Notes: generated from the sequence alone by a model not told the origin. A stretch of 64,000 nucleotides of DNA from Laceyella tengchongensis (GCF_900182735.1 NZ_FXTU01000003.1:186001-250000); one strand, 5' to 3'. Counted from the first letter of the stretch, positions 1-8,570 are shown. Translations and numbers: made by a program.

Positions 1-1
1 A

Positions 2-61
2 ATCAGCGGCCGGAAGCTATCCGAGGTGCTCAGTGCACTGGGTGGATCACCAACAGAATAA
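2..61 (+). CDS. C-terminal end of an unidentified gene (partial)
   Basis: Frame 2 is open from the window edge and ends at TAA (59-61). The tail reads ISGRKLSEVLSALGGSPTE and an intrinsic terminator follows within a few bases, which is the pattern of a real gene end. Nineteen residues are too few to name a family. It converges on the amylase gene. Confidence 0.45.
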   Translation: MSGRKLSEVLSALGGSPTE

Positions 62-63
62 AT

Positions 64-102
64 AAAAAAGCAAAGGGCTTCCATGAGCCCTTTGCTTTTT
101 TT
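64..102. terminator. bidirectional intrinsic terminator
   Basis: A 13-bp stem (AAAGCAAAGGGCT pairing with AGCCCTTTGCTTT) has an A-run on the left and a T-run on the right. It can end the partial + gene and the amylase gene on the minus strand. Confidence 0.85.
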
Positions 103-149
103 GTCCATTTCACTTTGAAACACCAATCCCGAACCCCGCCGGGATTTCT

Positions 150-1598
150 TCATTTGGTGAATATCTTTACTTCTTTGGGGCCAAGTGTGGCAGTGATCGA
201 ACCGTTGTTCACTGTCACTTTGTCCGTCCCCATCCGATTGTACAGGGTTTCGCCATTGGCGACTCGGTCGATATTGGGCACCGTGCGCGTCTGGCTGTTC
301 CAAGAATTGTTGATCATTACCACAACTTCATCGCCGTTATGCGAACGCTGAAAAGCGTAAAAAGTGTCATCCACCCACTTTTCAGCCTGTGTTCCTTTGC
401 GCAAAGCGACATGGGTGTTACGGATGTAATTTAGCTTGGCGATATATCCGTAGAGTTCATGCTTGTCGTTAAACACCATATCTTCCCGGTTGTAAGGATC
501 AGCGCCCCCGCTGAACCCCTGCTCTGTACCTTGATACAGAATCGGGATCCCACGGGTAGTAAACATGAAGCCCAATGCCGCTTTTAATTGCGGCCACTTG
601 TCCCAGGAAGCGCCAGGCTTGCCTGAAGCTTCATTCAAAAAGCGCGGCACGTCATGGTTGTCTATAAACAAGCCGTTAGTCATCGGATTTTTATATCGAT
701 AGTCTTGGGCGTAACGATCCGCAATCTGTCTCATCGACTGGTCTTGACCAAACACATTTTTGATGGTGTAGTACATCGGGAAATCGAGCACCGCATCCAA
801 ATAGTTGGTGTAATCGCCCACATATGCGGGGTCCCCATGAAACACTTCGCCAAGGGTAAAGGTATTGGCTGCCCCGTCAAATTCGCGCCAGAACCACTTT
901 GGAACGTGTTTCACCGTATCAACGCGCAACCCGTCCACTCCGGTCGTTTGCACAAGCCATGCGATCCAATTCTTCAATTCCGCTGCCACTGCTGGATTAT
1001 CTTGGTTTAAATCATCCAAGCCGGCAATATCTCCATTCTCCACCCACCATTGATCGTTCCAATCTTGGGTGTCGCCATAATGATGGTACCAATCTGCCTT
1101 GTCAAATGGAGCTTTGGCGAAGCTCGAGGGTTGGAAATCTCCCGTATGATTGGCGACCACATCCAGCATCACCGATATCCCTTTTGCATGCGCCGCCCGC
1201 ACCAATTCTTGTAACTTAGCCATGGAACCCAGATGCCCATCTACACTATAAAAATCATAGGTCCAATAACCATGATACGCATTGGCGCTCTTTTGCATCG
1301 TGACTGGAGTGATCCAAATGGCCGTGAATCCCATATTCTTGATGTAGTCCAAGCGATTGATAATCCCTTGAAAATCCCCACCGTGATACTTGCGCGGATC
1401 GCTTTTGTCAGCGTTAAAACCGCCATAATTGTCATTGCTGGGGTCGCCATTATCAAACCGGTCGGTCATAATGAAATAGATGCTTTTCTCTTGCCAATCC
1501 GCAGGAGAAAGCGCCACGGCCGTGGGTACGGTAGAAGCAAACATCAGCACAGTCGCCAATAAACACACCAACCCACTGAGCAAAGCTCCCTTTTTCAT
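150..1598 (-). CDS. secreted alpha-amylase family glycoside hydrolase (GH13)
   Basis: A 482-residue endo-acting alpha-glucan hydrolase predicted to be exported. The first ~30 residues form a Sec signal peptide (MKKGALLSGLVCLL, ending near TAVA-LS). The GH13 conserved regions are present: DVVANH (~146), GLRVDTVKH with nucleophile Asp at ~227, GEVF with acid/base Glu at ~251, and NHD at ~315. The start at 1598 is chosen because GGGGAGAGG lies just upstream; the 14 residues before it would spoil the signal peptide. CcpA-type sites lie upstream, fitting glucose repression. The substrate could be starch, pullulan or cyclodextrin, so the exact specificity is open. Confidence 0.92.
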   Translation of the reverse strand: MKKGALLSGLVCLLATVLMFASTVPTAVALSPADWQEKSIYFIMTDRFDNGDPSNDNYGGFNADKSDPRKYHGGDFQGIINRLDYIKNMGFTAIWITPVTMQKSANAYHGYWTYDFYSVDGHLGSMAKLQELVRAAHAKGISVMLDVVANHTGDFQPSSFAKAPFDKADWYHHYGDTQDWNDQWWVENGDIAGLDDLNQDNPAVAAELKNWIAWLVQTTGVDGLRVDTVKHVPKWFWREFDGAANTFTLGEVFHGDPAYVGDYTNYLDAVLDFPMYYTIKNVFGQDQSMRQIADRYAQDYRYKNPMTNGLFIDNHDVPRFLNEASGKPGASWDKWPQLKAALGFMFTTRGIPILYQGTEQGFSGGADPYNREDMVFNDKHELYGYIAKLNYIRNTHVALRKGTQAEKWVDDTFYAFQRSHNGDEVVVMINNSWNSQTRTVPNIDRVANGETLYNRMGTDKVTVNNGSITATLGPKEVKIFTK

Positions 1599-1625
1599 GC
1601 ATCCTCTCCCCTTCATTTCTAATTG

Positions 1626-1639
1626 CGCAAACGCTTTCA
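1626..1639 (-). promoter_or_regulatory. cre-like site upstream of the amylase gene
   Basis: On the minus strand TGAAAGCGTTTGCG closely fits the CcpA operator core (TGWAANCGNTNWCA), 28-41 bp upstream of the amylase start. The Bacillus subtilis amyE gene is repressed through a similar site. Binding is inferred. Confidence 0.6.
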
Positions 1640-1682
1640 AAAAAATACATAAAAATAGCCGCTTATCCCTCTATATACCTTG

Positions 1683-1696
1683 TGAAATCGTTTGCA
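1683..1696 (+). promoter_or_regulatory. second cre-like site upstream of the amylase gene
   Basis: TGAAATCGTTTGCA matches the CcpA operator core at all but one position. It lies ~57 bp from the first site. Two sites suggest strong catabolite repression of the amylase; this is inference. Confidence 0.55.
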
Positions 1697-1770
1697 CTAT
1701 TTACTATCAGTTTACCCCTCACCACAATCTAATTCAACAGTCGGTTAGATTTATTAAATTAATGAATAAT

Positions 1771-1791
1771 CGCAGGGAAGAACTCCCTGCG
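1771..1791 (-). terminator. hairpin after the dienelactone hydrolase gene
   Basis: A perfect 8-bp stem (CGCAGGGA / TCCCTGCG) lies 24 bp past the hydrolase stop. The following tract on the minus strand is only ATTATT, so termination may be weak. Confidence 0.5.
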
Positions 1792-1814
1792 ACTTTACCC
1801 ATCACACAACACCC

Positions 1815-2417
1815 TCATCCCTGTTGGAGACCCCATATAAAAGAGATACTAAGCCCATCTGCCTCTTTGGCGCTCAATGTTGCGCACCGGCCGGAGAAAG
1901 GATCAGCAAATCCATGCTCTCCCGGAAATAGTCTAACTTGCACACCGTCCATTGCACTCAGTTCATCCCGTAGCCGGGTCACATCAAATGAAGCTTCTTT
2001 TTCAGGAAAAAACAGCATGGCCGGGCAACGGGGAGGCACATCGACATAATCCCGAATGCGCGATCCATAGTATCCGACCAAACCATCCATTCCCCCCTGC
2101 TTAGCAACAATCCACCCGATAGTCGCCCCGATACTGTAACCGACGACAAACACTTGGGTGTGGGTTGTCCGTAATTCATCCAGCAACACTCGCACATCCC
2201 CTGCCGCCTTGGCAAATCCCACTCCTTCCATGAAGGCTCGATATGCTTCGCTTTCTTGTTCATATGCATACACGCGGCCCGCCAACAAATCGGGAGCCAC
2301 TACATCGTACCCCAACCGCGACCAATTGAGACAAACTTCTTCCACATGTCGGTTTAACCCATAAATTTCATGCAACACGACAACTGCAACAGCGGAACCA
2401 TTGTTATGACGTATCAT
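1815..2417 (-). CDS. dienelactone hydrolase family protein
   Basis: A 200-residue cytoplasmic alpha/beta hydrolase. It starts with the family's VVVLHEIYGLN segment (~13-23). The nucleophile motif is G-Y-S-I-G (~93-97), so the catalytic residue is Ser rather than the Cys of classical dienelactone hydrolases. The catalytic His is in GEHGF (~168). The start has GGGGGATAG upstream. It is a single gene between pepF and the amylase. The true substrate (an ester or lactone) cannot be read from sequence. Confidence 0.82.
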   Translation of the reverse strand: MIRHNNGSAVAVVVLHEIYGLNRHVEEVCLNWSRLGYDVVAPDLLAGRVYAYEQESEAYRAFMEGVGFAKAAGDVRVLLDELRTTHTQVFVVGYSIGATIGWIVAKQGGMDGLVGYYGSRIRDYVDVPPRCPAMLFFPEKEASFDVTRLRDELSAMDGVQVRLFPGEHGFADPFSGRCATLSAKEADGLSISFIWGLQQG

Positions 2418-2454
2418 TCATCTATCCCCCGATCAGCCATGCACGACGCAAACG

Positions 2455-2489
2455 AAAAAGCCCGGAAGGGTTCAAACCCTCCCGGGCGA
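2455..2489 (-). terminator. pepF intrinsic terminator
   Basis: GCCCGGAAGGGT pairs with ACCCTCCCGGGC across a short loop. On the minus strand it is followed by TTTTT, directly after the pepF stop codon. Confidence 0.85.
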
Positions 2490-2495
2490 TTAAGC

Positions 2496-4286
2496 TCATG
2501 CTTCTGTCAATGCCAAAAACTCATCCACGTCAGCCATCAACAAATCCATCGCATCCTGCCAAAAGTCCGGCTGCGTCAAGTCAACCCCGAGATGCCGTTT
2601 GCCCAGCTCCTCCACCGTCATGCTGGCCGTGTCACGAAGCAAATCGACATATTTGGTCGCAAACCCAGCCCCTTCCTGCAACGCGCGGGCGTAAATACCG
2701 GCACTGAACAAATACCCAAAGGTGTATGGGAAATTGTAGAAAGGCATATCCGTTGCATAAAAGTGAAGTTTTGAAGCCCAGAAATGTGGGTGGTATTCAG
2801 CCAACATGTCGGCGAAACCCTCTTTCTGCGCTTCCACCATCAATCCACACAACTCGTCGCGCGTGAGCGGGCCTTGTTTGCGCGCTTCATAAAAACGCGT
2901 TTCAAAGAGGAAGCGTGAATGGATATCCATCAAAAACGCAATCGTGGATTGGATTTTATCAGCTAAAAGTGCCATCTTCTCCTCTTTGGAAGTCGCTTGT
3001 TTGATCGCGGCATCAATCACGATCACTTCGGCAAACGTGGAGGCGGTTTCCGCGACATTCATGGCGTATTGTTGCGCCAAGAAAGGCAGGTCTTTCATCA
3101 CATACGTGTGGTAAGCGTGTCCCAACTCATGGGCCAATGTGGACACGCAACTCGGCGTTCCGCTAAATGTCATGAAAATGCGAGATTCGCCGCTTATGGG
3201 GAAATCCGTCATAAACCCGCCGGGTCGTTTTCCTGGGCGATCCTCGGCTTCAATCCATCTTTTTTCGAACGCCATTTGCGCAAACGAGGCCATATCGGGG
3301 CTGAATCGCTTAAATTGCTCAATGATGAACTTCGCCGCTTCATCATATGAAAGCGTTTGCTTATTTCCTGGCAACGGCGCTTGCACATCGTGCCAACTGA
3401 GCTGATCCACTCCCAGCATTTCCGCCTTGCGCTTCATGTATGGAAGCAAACGATGTTTGTTTTTGGCAACCACATCCCACATCGTTTGGAGAGTCTGCCC
3501 CTCCATCCGGTTGAGGTCAAGTGGCTCTTTCAGCACATTCTCCCATTGACGGCGTTTATACAGTTGCAAACGATAACCGGCCAGATGGTTGATGGTGACG
3601 GCACAAAGGTCCGCTTCGTTCCGCCAAGCCTCTTCCCACTTCTCAAACACCCGCTGGCGCACCTCCCGGTCGGGACTGGCCATTTTGTTTGCCAGCTGTC
3701 CAACGGATAATAGCTTGGTCTCGCCGCCTTCTTCAAATGGCACTTGCATGCGACCCACAATGGTGCTATACATTTCTGACCAAGCATGATACCCGTCCAC
3801 GCTCAAATCACCGGCCAACTCTTCCTGTGCTGGCGGCAGTTTTTCCAACGAGCGTTTGCGCATTTCGTTCAGCGAGAAAGACACTTGATTTAGCTCAGGA
3901 GATTTCATCAGTTGTTGCCAATCGGATTCCGGCACTTGAGCGACTTTGCTTTCCAGGGCGGTGATCACCGCTTCGTAGGTTGCGCCGATTTGCGTCAATT
4001 TGCCCGACAAAACCTTGGCTTTTTCATCTTTGACATTTTGCGACTCGAGACAGTCAAGAAACGACCGTGCTTCCACAAGGCCACTGCCCAACTTCTGCAA
4101 CGGTTGAATAGCATCAACCCACGAAGCCAAAGAGGCTGTTGGCTCCAGCGTCTCTATGTATTTCTTTAACAAAGGGAGTTCATGCTCAAGCTTTTCTAGA
4201 TGTTGTACCAAAGTGGATGACTCGCTTCCGCCGCTGAAAATGTTTTCCAAATCCCATGTCTGCGAATAGGTTGCTGACAATTGCAT
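2496..4286 (-). CDS. pepF: M3 family oligoendopeptidase F
   Basis: A 596-residue cytoplasmic zinc metallopeptidase that cuts short peptides. The helical N-terminal half is followed by the catalytic HELGHAYH motif (HExxH at ~386-390), and the third zinc ligand is expected in the downstream AETAST segment (~415). Length fits the ~600-residue PepF/M3B clade. The gene has its own terminator, so it is likely monocistronic. A role in peptide recycling is inferred from the family. Confidence 0.92.
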   Translation of the reverse strand: MQLSATYSQTWDLENIFSGGSESSTLVQHLEKLEHELPLLKKYIETLEPTASLASWVDAIQPLQKLGSGLVEARSFLDCLESQNVKDEKAKVLSGKLTQIGATYEAVITALESKVAQVPESDWQQLMKSPELNQVSFSLNEMRKRSLEKLPPAQEELAGDLSVDGYHAWSEMYSTIVGRMQVPFEEGGETKLLSVGQLANKMASPDREVRQRVFEKWEEAWRNEADLCAVTINHLAGYRLQLYKRRQWENVLKEPLDLNRMEGQTLQTMWDVVAKNKHRLLPYMKRKAEMLGVDQLSWHDVQAPLPGNKQTLSYDEAAKFIIEQFKRFSPDMASFAQMAFEKRWIEAEDRPGKRPGGFMTDFPISGESRIFMTFSGTPSCVSTLAHELGHAYHTYVMKDLPFLAQQYAMNVAETASTFAEVIVIDAAIKQATSKEEKMALLADKIQSTIAFLMDIHSRFLFETRFYEARKQGPLTRDELCGLMVEAQKEGFADMLAEYHPHFWASKLHFYATDMPFYNFPYTFGYLFSAGIYARALQEGAGFATKYVDLLRDTASMTVEELGKRHLGVDLTQPDFWQDAMDLLMADVDEFLALTEA

Positions 4287-4532
4287 TCACCCTTGTTTTC
4301 AATATTTCCCCTTTGGGGATGACTTCAAATAAATTGTATGCTGGAATGTTCAAGCACTTCAAGCAAAATCACCTGGAATGCGTCCATAATTTTTCATCAT
4401 TTTGTTTGTGTGGCAAACTTGTTTAATAATTCATATTTGTTTATAATCCATTAGTAAGAATAGAATAATATTCACTCTATTTTGATTTGTTTGTATTACT
4501 ATGGATTTGCCATTCACTCTTTCTTCCGGCTT

Positions 4533-4667
4533 TAGGGCGTGTCTGATGAATAGGCCAGCGGCCCCAAAACCATTTTCTCATTTTCTTCACTTGTGCCTCG
4601 GCGCTCCTCGAGAATAGGTTTTTCGGCCACTTCTTCCCCACCAACTTGATTTGCCAGACACACCCTA
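4533..4667. repeat. MITE-like repeat, copy 1 (135 bp with TA flanks)
   Basis: The left end GGGCGTGTCTGATGAAT and the reverse complement of the right end, GGGTGTGTCTGGCAAAT, are imperfect terminal inverted repeats. Both ends are flanked by TA. No transposase is encoded. A second copy at 45587-45688 shares both ends but lacks ~31-33 internal bases. TA flanks suggest a TA-targeting transposase acting in trans (inference). Confidence 0.75.
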
Positions 4668-4763
4668 GTCGGGCGGTGATGTGCGAATCAACCTACCGGT
4701 ATTGCTTCCATCAACTTATTTTTACAAATCCAACCAATTTTGCGGTTAAACACAGCTTTATAC

Positions 4764-4789
4764 CGTTACAAAAGTTTTCTTTTGTAACG
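4764..4789. other. perfect inverted repeat / hairpin
   Basis: CGTTACAAAAG, loop TTTT, then CTTTTGTAACG: an 11-bp perfect stem about 70 bp downstream of the acetyltransferase gene on the minus strand. There is no T-tract on either side, so it is not a canonical terminator. It might be an operator or an RNA 3' end. Confidence 0.5.
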
Positions 4790-4857
4790 TTGAATGAATT
4801 CACCCTCGTTTCCGGCCTGAAATACCCAATAACTAGAAATGATCCAGCGGCTATAGA

Positions 4858-5742
4858 CTACTTGTTAGCACCTATTTCTTTCATCATCCACACCTGTTCA
4901 ATAGCCGTCCTCATTCCCAAGCGGTTGAAGATCTCCACCCCCATGCACTTAGCTGACGGCCAGTTTGCAACGATGCGTTCACATATATCCGTCGCGGGAC
5001 CCCATGCCGCTTCCAACAGAGACAGGAAAAATGCCTGCTCATCGATCCGACCGGGAGCGATCTCTACTTGATAAAGCACAGCTCTGCGTAACCGCCCTCG
5101 CTCATCAAATTCCCGCCGGCCCAGCGCGTACCCCAAGACATCTCCCCGGCTGTCAGCAACCACCCATGCTTCTCCGTCCCGCAAACAAAACCACTGTTCC
5201 TGCCATGGCACCTCAGCAGAATAAAATGGTAACGATGCCACCTGCGCTGGCACAACTCGATCAATGCGATACACAGATGGTTCTGCCTCAATCAATCGCA
5301 ATGGCTCGGTCGACTGGTAATAAGACAGGCGATCGACAATCCGATAGCCCAACCGTTCATAAAGGCGAATGGCCGCCTGATTTGCAGCGATCGCTTCAAG
5401 GGTGGCAAGCTCAACTCCTTCGCGCTCATACAAAGCAAGGGTTTCTTCCATCAGCTTCCGCCCCACCCCTTTGCCACGCCAAGCGGGGACGACCGCCGTT
5501 CCCCCGTTCCAGGCCATTTTCTTGCCATTCACTGTACGGATACCAGAACATACCAATCCGACCAATTTCCCATCAGCAACCGCCACCAGAGAATGGTCGG
5601 GTGAGAGCGATTCACGCGACCATTTTCCCACAAACGCCTCCATCGTCATCGACACATCCACAAAATAACCAGAAAACGCTTCGTTCCACAAAGCTAGCGA
5701 CTCTTCCCATGTACACCGGCTGAGTGGTTGAATTTGTATCAT
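4858..5742 (-). CDS. GNAT family N-acetyltransferase
   Basis: A 294-residue cytoplasmic acetyltransferase. The N-terminal half carries the acetyl-CoA-binding motif A (VPAWRGKGVGRKLMEE) and the usual NQAAIRLYERLGY helix-strand. The C-terminal half looks like a second, degenerate GNAT-type fold, as in other ~300-residue members. The start at 5742 is preferred because GGAGAG lies 8 bases upstream. The substrate is unknown. Confidence 0.82.
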   Translation of the reverse strand: MIQIQPLSRCTWEESLALWNEAFSGYFVDVSMTMEAFVGKWSRESLSPDHSLVAVADGKLVGLVCSGIRTVNGKKMAWNGGTAVVPAWRGKGVGRKLMEETLALYEREGVELATLEAIAANQAAIRLYERLGYRIVDRLSYYQSTEPLRLIEAEPSVYRIDRVVPAQVASLPFYSAEVPWQEQWFCLRDGEAWVVADSRGDVLGYALGRREFDERGRLRRAVLYQVEIAPGRIDEQAFFLSLLEAAWGPATDICERIVANWPSAKCMGVEIFNRLGMRTAIEQVWMMKEIGANK

Positions 5743-5825
5743 CTGTTTTCTCTCCTTTTCTTTGCGCTTATCTCTATCATACGACAACCAAGCCTTTTAC
5801 GCGGGATGGTATGGTTCGGCCATGT

Positions 5826-5885
5826 AAAAAAAAGCCGACGGTTGCGAAGAGGCTAACGCCGCCTCCTTTACAACCATCGGCTTTC
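5826..5885 (-). terminator. ablB intrinsic terminator
   Basis: AAAGCCGACGGTTG pairs with CAACCATCGGCTTT around a long loop that contains a further small stem. On the minus strand a T-run follows, 36 bp after the ablB stop. Confidence 0.8.
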
Positions 5886-5921
5886 CTGTACGCCCGCACA
5901 AAGCGAGCCGTCAATCAACAA

Positions 5922-6734
5922 TTAATCCAATTTTTTTACCCAGATATTCATATCTTCAAAACGGCCGGCAATGTGGCTGTTTTGAATAAGGCGCCCCTTA
6001 TACTCAAACCCATGACGCGATATCACAATATTCATCCCCACGGACACCGCACGTGTAAGAGAAAACAGGTTGGGCACGCCCCGCGCCCGCATTTGCTTTT
6101 CCAAATCAAAAATGATTGCGCTGAGTAACCCTTGCCCCCGATAGGCGGGATCGGTTGCGCAATCAGTGATTTCCGCGCAATTGTAACGGGTGAACACATC
6201 AGCCGAAGCAGCACTTACAATCTTGCCATGATCGGTAACGACGGAGAAATAGACATCGTTGCGCATGCATTTTCTAATGAAGTTGGGATCATGCACAGGC
6301 GTCGGATAGGTTTCAAACACTTTGGCGTATAGCGCCGCCAGCTCCTCCGCATCCGCTTCTGTCGCCCGGCGCAGTCTGAAGGATGGCCCCAATTCCGGGG
6401 GTTCTGTGATCGTTTCTGTCTTCTCGGCCAGCTCGACGATCTCATCCTTCTTTTCTGCATCTTTTTCCACCGAGCGCCGGTCATCAATAAACCGCGATAA
6501 AATCACAGCCGGCTCCCCGTTGAAAAAGACACTAATTTCGCCTTCCTTCTCAAAACCCATCTCTTCAAACGCCTTAGTATCGTCGGGATCAGCATAAATC
6601 AACACTTTTCCGATATCTTTCTCCTTCGCCAAGGCTTCGATATCTTCGGATCTGTAGTGCAATAATTTCATCCGGCTGTTGCGTTCATCCATTTCAAGTA
6701 CCGTACTCTTGCGCGAATAATCAACCATTGTCAA
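5922..6734 (-). CDS. ablB: putative beta-lysine N-acetyltransferase
   Basis: A 270-residue enzyme expected to acetylate beta-lysine to the compatible solute N-epsilon-acetyl-beta-lysine. The family's N-terminal region (LIYADPDDTKAFEEMGF) is followed by a charged linker and a GNAT domain (AEITDCATDPAYRGQGLLSA at ~190-210). A TTG start with GGGGAGG 10 bases upstream is used. In most genomes ablB follows ablA (lysine 2,3-aminomutase), but here the upstream gene is a Nudix hydrolase and no aminomutase is in the window. Confidence 0.82.
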   Translation of the reverse strand: MTMVDYSRKSTVLEMDERNSRMKLLHYRSEDIEALAKEKDIGKVLIYADPDDTKAFEEMGFEKEGEISVFFNGEPAVILSRFIDDRRSVEKDAEKKDEIVELAEKTETITEPPELGPSFRLRRATEADAEELAALYAKVFETYPTPVHDPNFIRKCMRNDVYFSVVTDHGKIVSAASADVFTRYNCAEITDCATDPAYRGQGLLSAIIFDLEKQMRARGVPNLFSLTRAVSVGMNIVISRHGFEYKGRLIQNSHIAGRFEDMNIWVKKLD

Positions 6735-6837
6735 AAGAAAAAACCTCCCCTTGGATACTCATCAATTAACGTACCCTAAACGAAAAAAAAATAACATGTT
6801 TTTGTTCGCATATGAAAATAGGGACCTATCAGCCTCC

Positions 6838-7326
6838 CTAATCCGATAGCTCAGCATGGTCAAATGCGATCAATTCCTCCCCGCGCCAGTGCAGTTGAAA
6901 CAAATGTTGCTTCTCATCCGCCAACAAAAATGGCAAACACTTCACCACATTCACAGACATCCCCTTATTCTCAGGGTGCAAAATCCATGTGATCGGTTTC
7001 CAATCCAAGATCCCTTCATCCGTCTTCGCTGGGGTAGGGCATGTCCGGTCAGCGGGAAGTTCCGCCCAGTACAAATGCATCCCACCTCGCTTACCATCTT
7101 CCAATATCCAGATCAGCCGTCCGCGGCAGTCCATCTTTTCCAGGTGCAAGCCTGCTTCTTCCTTCACTTCTCGCAACGCGCTTTCAAGCGGCGTTTCGCC
7201 GGGTTCAATTTTCCCACCCAACCCATTCCACCGGCCCATCCATGCCGATTTTTCACGATTCAATAATAAAATTTCATCATTTTTCTTAATGAAGCACATC
7301 GTATATCGGCATTCCACGTCCAACAC
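6838..7326 (-). CDS. Nudix hydrolase, MutT/8-oxo-dGTPase-like
   Basis: A 162-residue nucleotide pyrophosphohydrolase. The full Nudix box is present (GKIEPGE, seven residues, then REVKEEAGL), preceded by GRWNGLGG as in MutT-type 8-oxo-dGTP diphosphatases. The GTG at 7326 is chosen because GGAGG sits 8 bases upstream; an ATG at 7341 would overlap that ribosome site. The substrate could be another NTP or a related nucleotide. Confidence 0.8.
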   Translation of the reverse strand: MLDVECRYTMCFIKKNDEILLLNREKSAWMGRWNGLGGKIEPGETPLESALREVKEEAGLHLEKMDCRGRLIWILEDGKRGGMHLYWAELPADRTCPTPAKTDEGILDWKPITWILHPENKGMSVNVVKCLPFLLADEKQHLFQLHWRGEELIAFDHAELSD

Positions 7327-7446
7327 TCCACATCCCTCCATAAATAAATGATTTTAACCATCACAGAAACTTCTACACTTCAAAGCATTTCCCTCTTACC
7401 GCAATCATTTGTTTCATAATTAAAAATATAAAAAGAACCTTTATTT

Positions 7447-7480
7447 CATATTTATAATTATCTATATGACTATAAATATG
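7447..7480. promoter_or_regulatory. inverted repeat upstream of the XRE gene
   Basis: CATATTTATA and TATAAATATG form perfect 10-bp arms separated by 14 bases, 43 bp before the XRE start in a very AT-rich promoter region. It is a candidate operator for autoregulation (inference). Confidence 0.45.
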
Positions 7481-7522
7481 ATAATATAAAAATTGAAAAC
7501 TTTCATGAAAGGAGGGTGGATG

Positions 7523-7927
7523 ATGAGGTTGATCCCCCGAATTAATAGTATATTAAGTAAACGACGTGAGGAAGGCTACAAAATCTATGGGCAAGTTCCC
7601 AATCAAACCTCTCTCGCGCGGGCGCTGGGCGCCAGAAAACAACAGGTCTCCTTGTGGGCCAGAGGCGCGGCGATCCCACGGCCCGAAGCCATTTTCCACA
7701 TGGCTCACCTCCTGAATGTGCGCCCTGAAGAATTGTATGAATTCGTCCCTCCCACGGAAGAAGAGCAACTCGCTCTCATTGACGAATTTGAAACCAAAGA
7801 GCGCGAAGACACGATTCGCCGCAAAGAGAAGAAGATCAACGAGTTGCGCGAAAAAGGCTTGAGTGAAGACGCCATCCAAGTCAAAATCAAAATGCTGGGC
7901 TTGACCAAATACGACGATGCAGAGTAG
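7523..7927 (+). CDS. XRE-family helix-turn-helix regulator
   Basis: A 134-residue DNA-binding protein. The HTH is in NQTSLARALGARKQQVSLW (~28-46), followed by the typical helix IPRPEAIFHMAHLLNV. The C-terminal third is highly charged (FETKEREDTIRRKEKKINELREKG region) and probably coiled-coil. The ATG at 7523 lies 7 bases after AGGAGG; an adjacent ATG at 7520 is possible. Regulated genes are unknown; a perfect inverted repeat lies upstream. Confidence 0.75.
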   Translation: MRLIPRINSILSKRREEGYKIYGQVPNQTSLARALGARKQQVSLWARGAAIPRPEAIFHMAHLLNVRPEELYEFVPPTEEEQLALIDEFETKEREDTIRRKEKKINELREKGLSEDAIQVKIKMLGLTKYDDAE

Positions 7928-7957
7928 GCAGATACATAAATTGCACCGCTATATGTA

Positions 7958-7966
7958 TGGTATAAT
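7958..7966 (+). promoter_or_regulatory. extended -10 promoter of the thioredoxin-like gene
   Basis: TGGTATAAT is a consensus extended -10 element 38 bp before the TTG start. No good -35 box is seen at 17 bp, as is common for extended -10 promoters. Confidence 0.55.
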
Positions 7967-8004
7967 GATGCACAAGTTCACAGTGACAGGAAGGAGGATT
8001 CACT

Positions 8005-8559
8005 TTGGCATTAACTGAATCCAATATGTTTCCGCTGGGGGCGACAGCGCCATCATTCACTTTGCCCGATGTCGTTTCTAATCAAGAGGTGTCTCTCGAA
8101 GCGCTGAAATCCGATGTGGCCACCGTGATCATGTTCATCTGCAACCATTGTCCATATGTTAAGCATGTTCAAAAACAATTGGTGCAATTGGCCAACGATT
8201 ATTTGCCCAAAGGAGTCGCCTTTATCGCGATCAGCTCGAATGACGCCGTACAATATCCTGAAGACGGGCCAGACAACATGAAGAAGGTGGCAGAGGAGTT
8301 TCAATACCCCTTCCCCTATCTTTACGACGAATCACAAAAAGTGGCCAAAGATTATCAAGCCGCTTGCACACCAGACTTCTACATTTTCGACGGGAAACTA
8401 TCATGTGTATATCGCGGGCAACTGGATGATTCCCGGCCGGGAAATGGTTTGCCGGTTACCGGTTCCTATATCCGCGCTGCGTTGGACAGCATCTTGAACA
8501 ACGAACCGATCCAGGTGCAACAAAAACCCAGCATTGGTTGCAACATCAAATGGAAATGA
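8005..8559 (+). CDS. thioredoxin-family / AhpC-TSA-like protein
   Basis: A 184-residue cytoplasmic protein with a thioredoxin fold. FTLPDVVSNQEVSLEAL (~19) is the usual peroxiredoxin-like opening, and ICNHCPYVKHVQ (~46-57) holds a CxxC pair at the redox site. A further conserved Cys lies in AACTPDFYIFD. It starts at TTG after AAGGAGG. Members of this family are common in Bacillota but lack an established substrate. It is monocistronic with its own promoter and terminator. Confidence 0.8.
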   Translation: MALTESNMFPLGATAPSFTLPDVVSNQEVSLEALKSDVATVIMFICNHCPYVKHVQKQLVQLANDYLPKGVAFIAISSNDAVQYPEDGPDNMKKVAEEFQYPFPYLYDESQKVAKDYQAACTPDFYIFDGKLSCVYRGQLDDSRPGNGLPVTGSYIRAALDSILNNEPIQVQQKPSIGCNIKWK

Positions 8560-8570
8560 TCTTCACAACA

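Larger units (their letters stand above)
4287..4857. other. 571-bp gene-free region
   Basis: No convincing coding frame is visible. The region holds the pepF 5' flank, a MITE-like repeat (4533-4667) and a perfect 11-bp-stem hairpin (4764-4789). The rest is AT-rich and unassigned. Confidence 0.7.

Noticed and set aside
3350..3363. cre-like sequence TGAAAGCGTTTGCT inside pepF
   Set aside because: It lies deep in a coding region and is explained by codons; internal sites of this type occur by chance.
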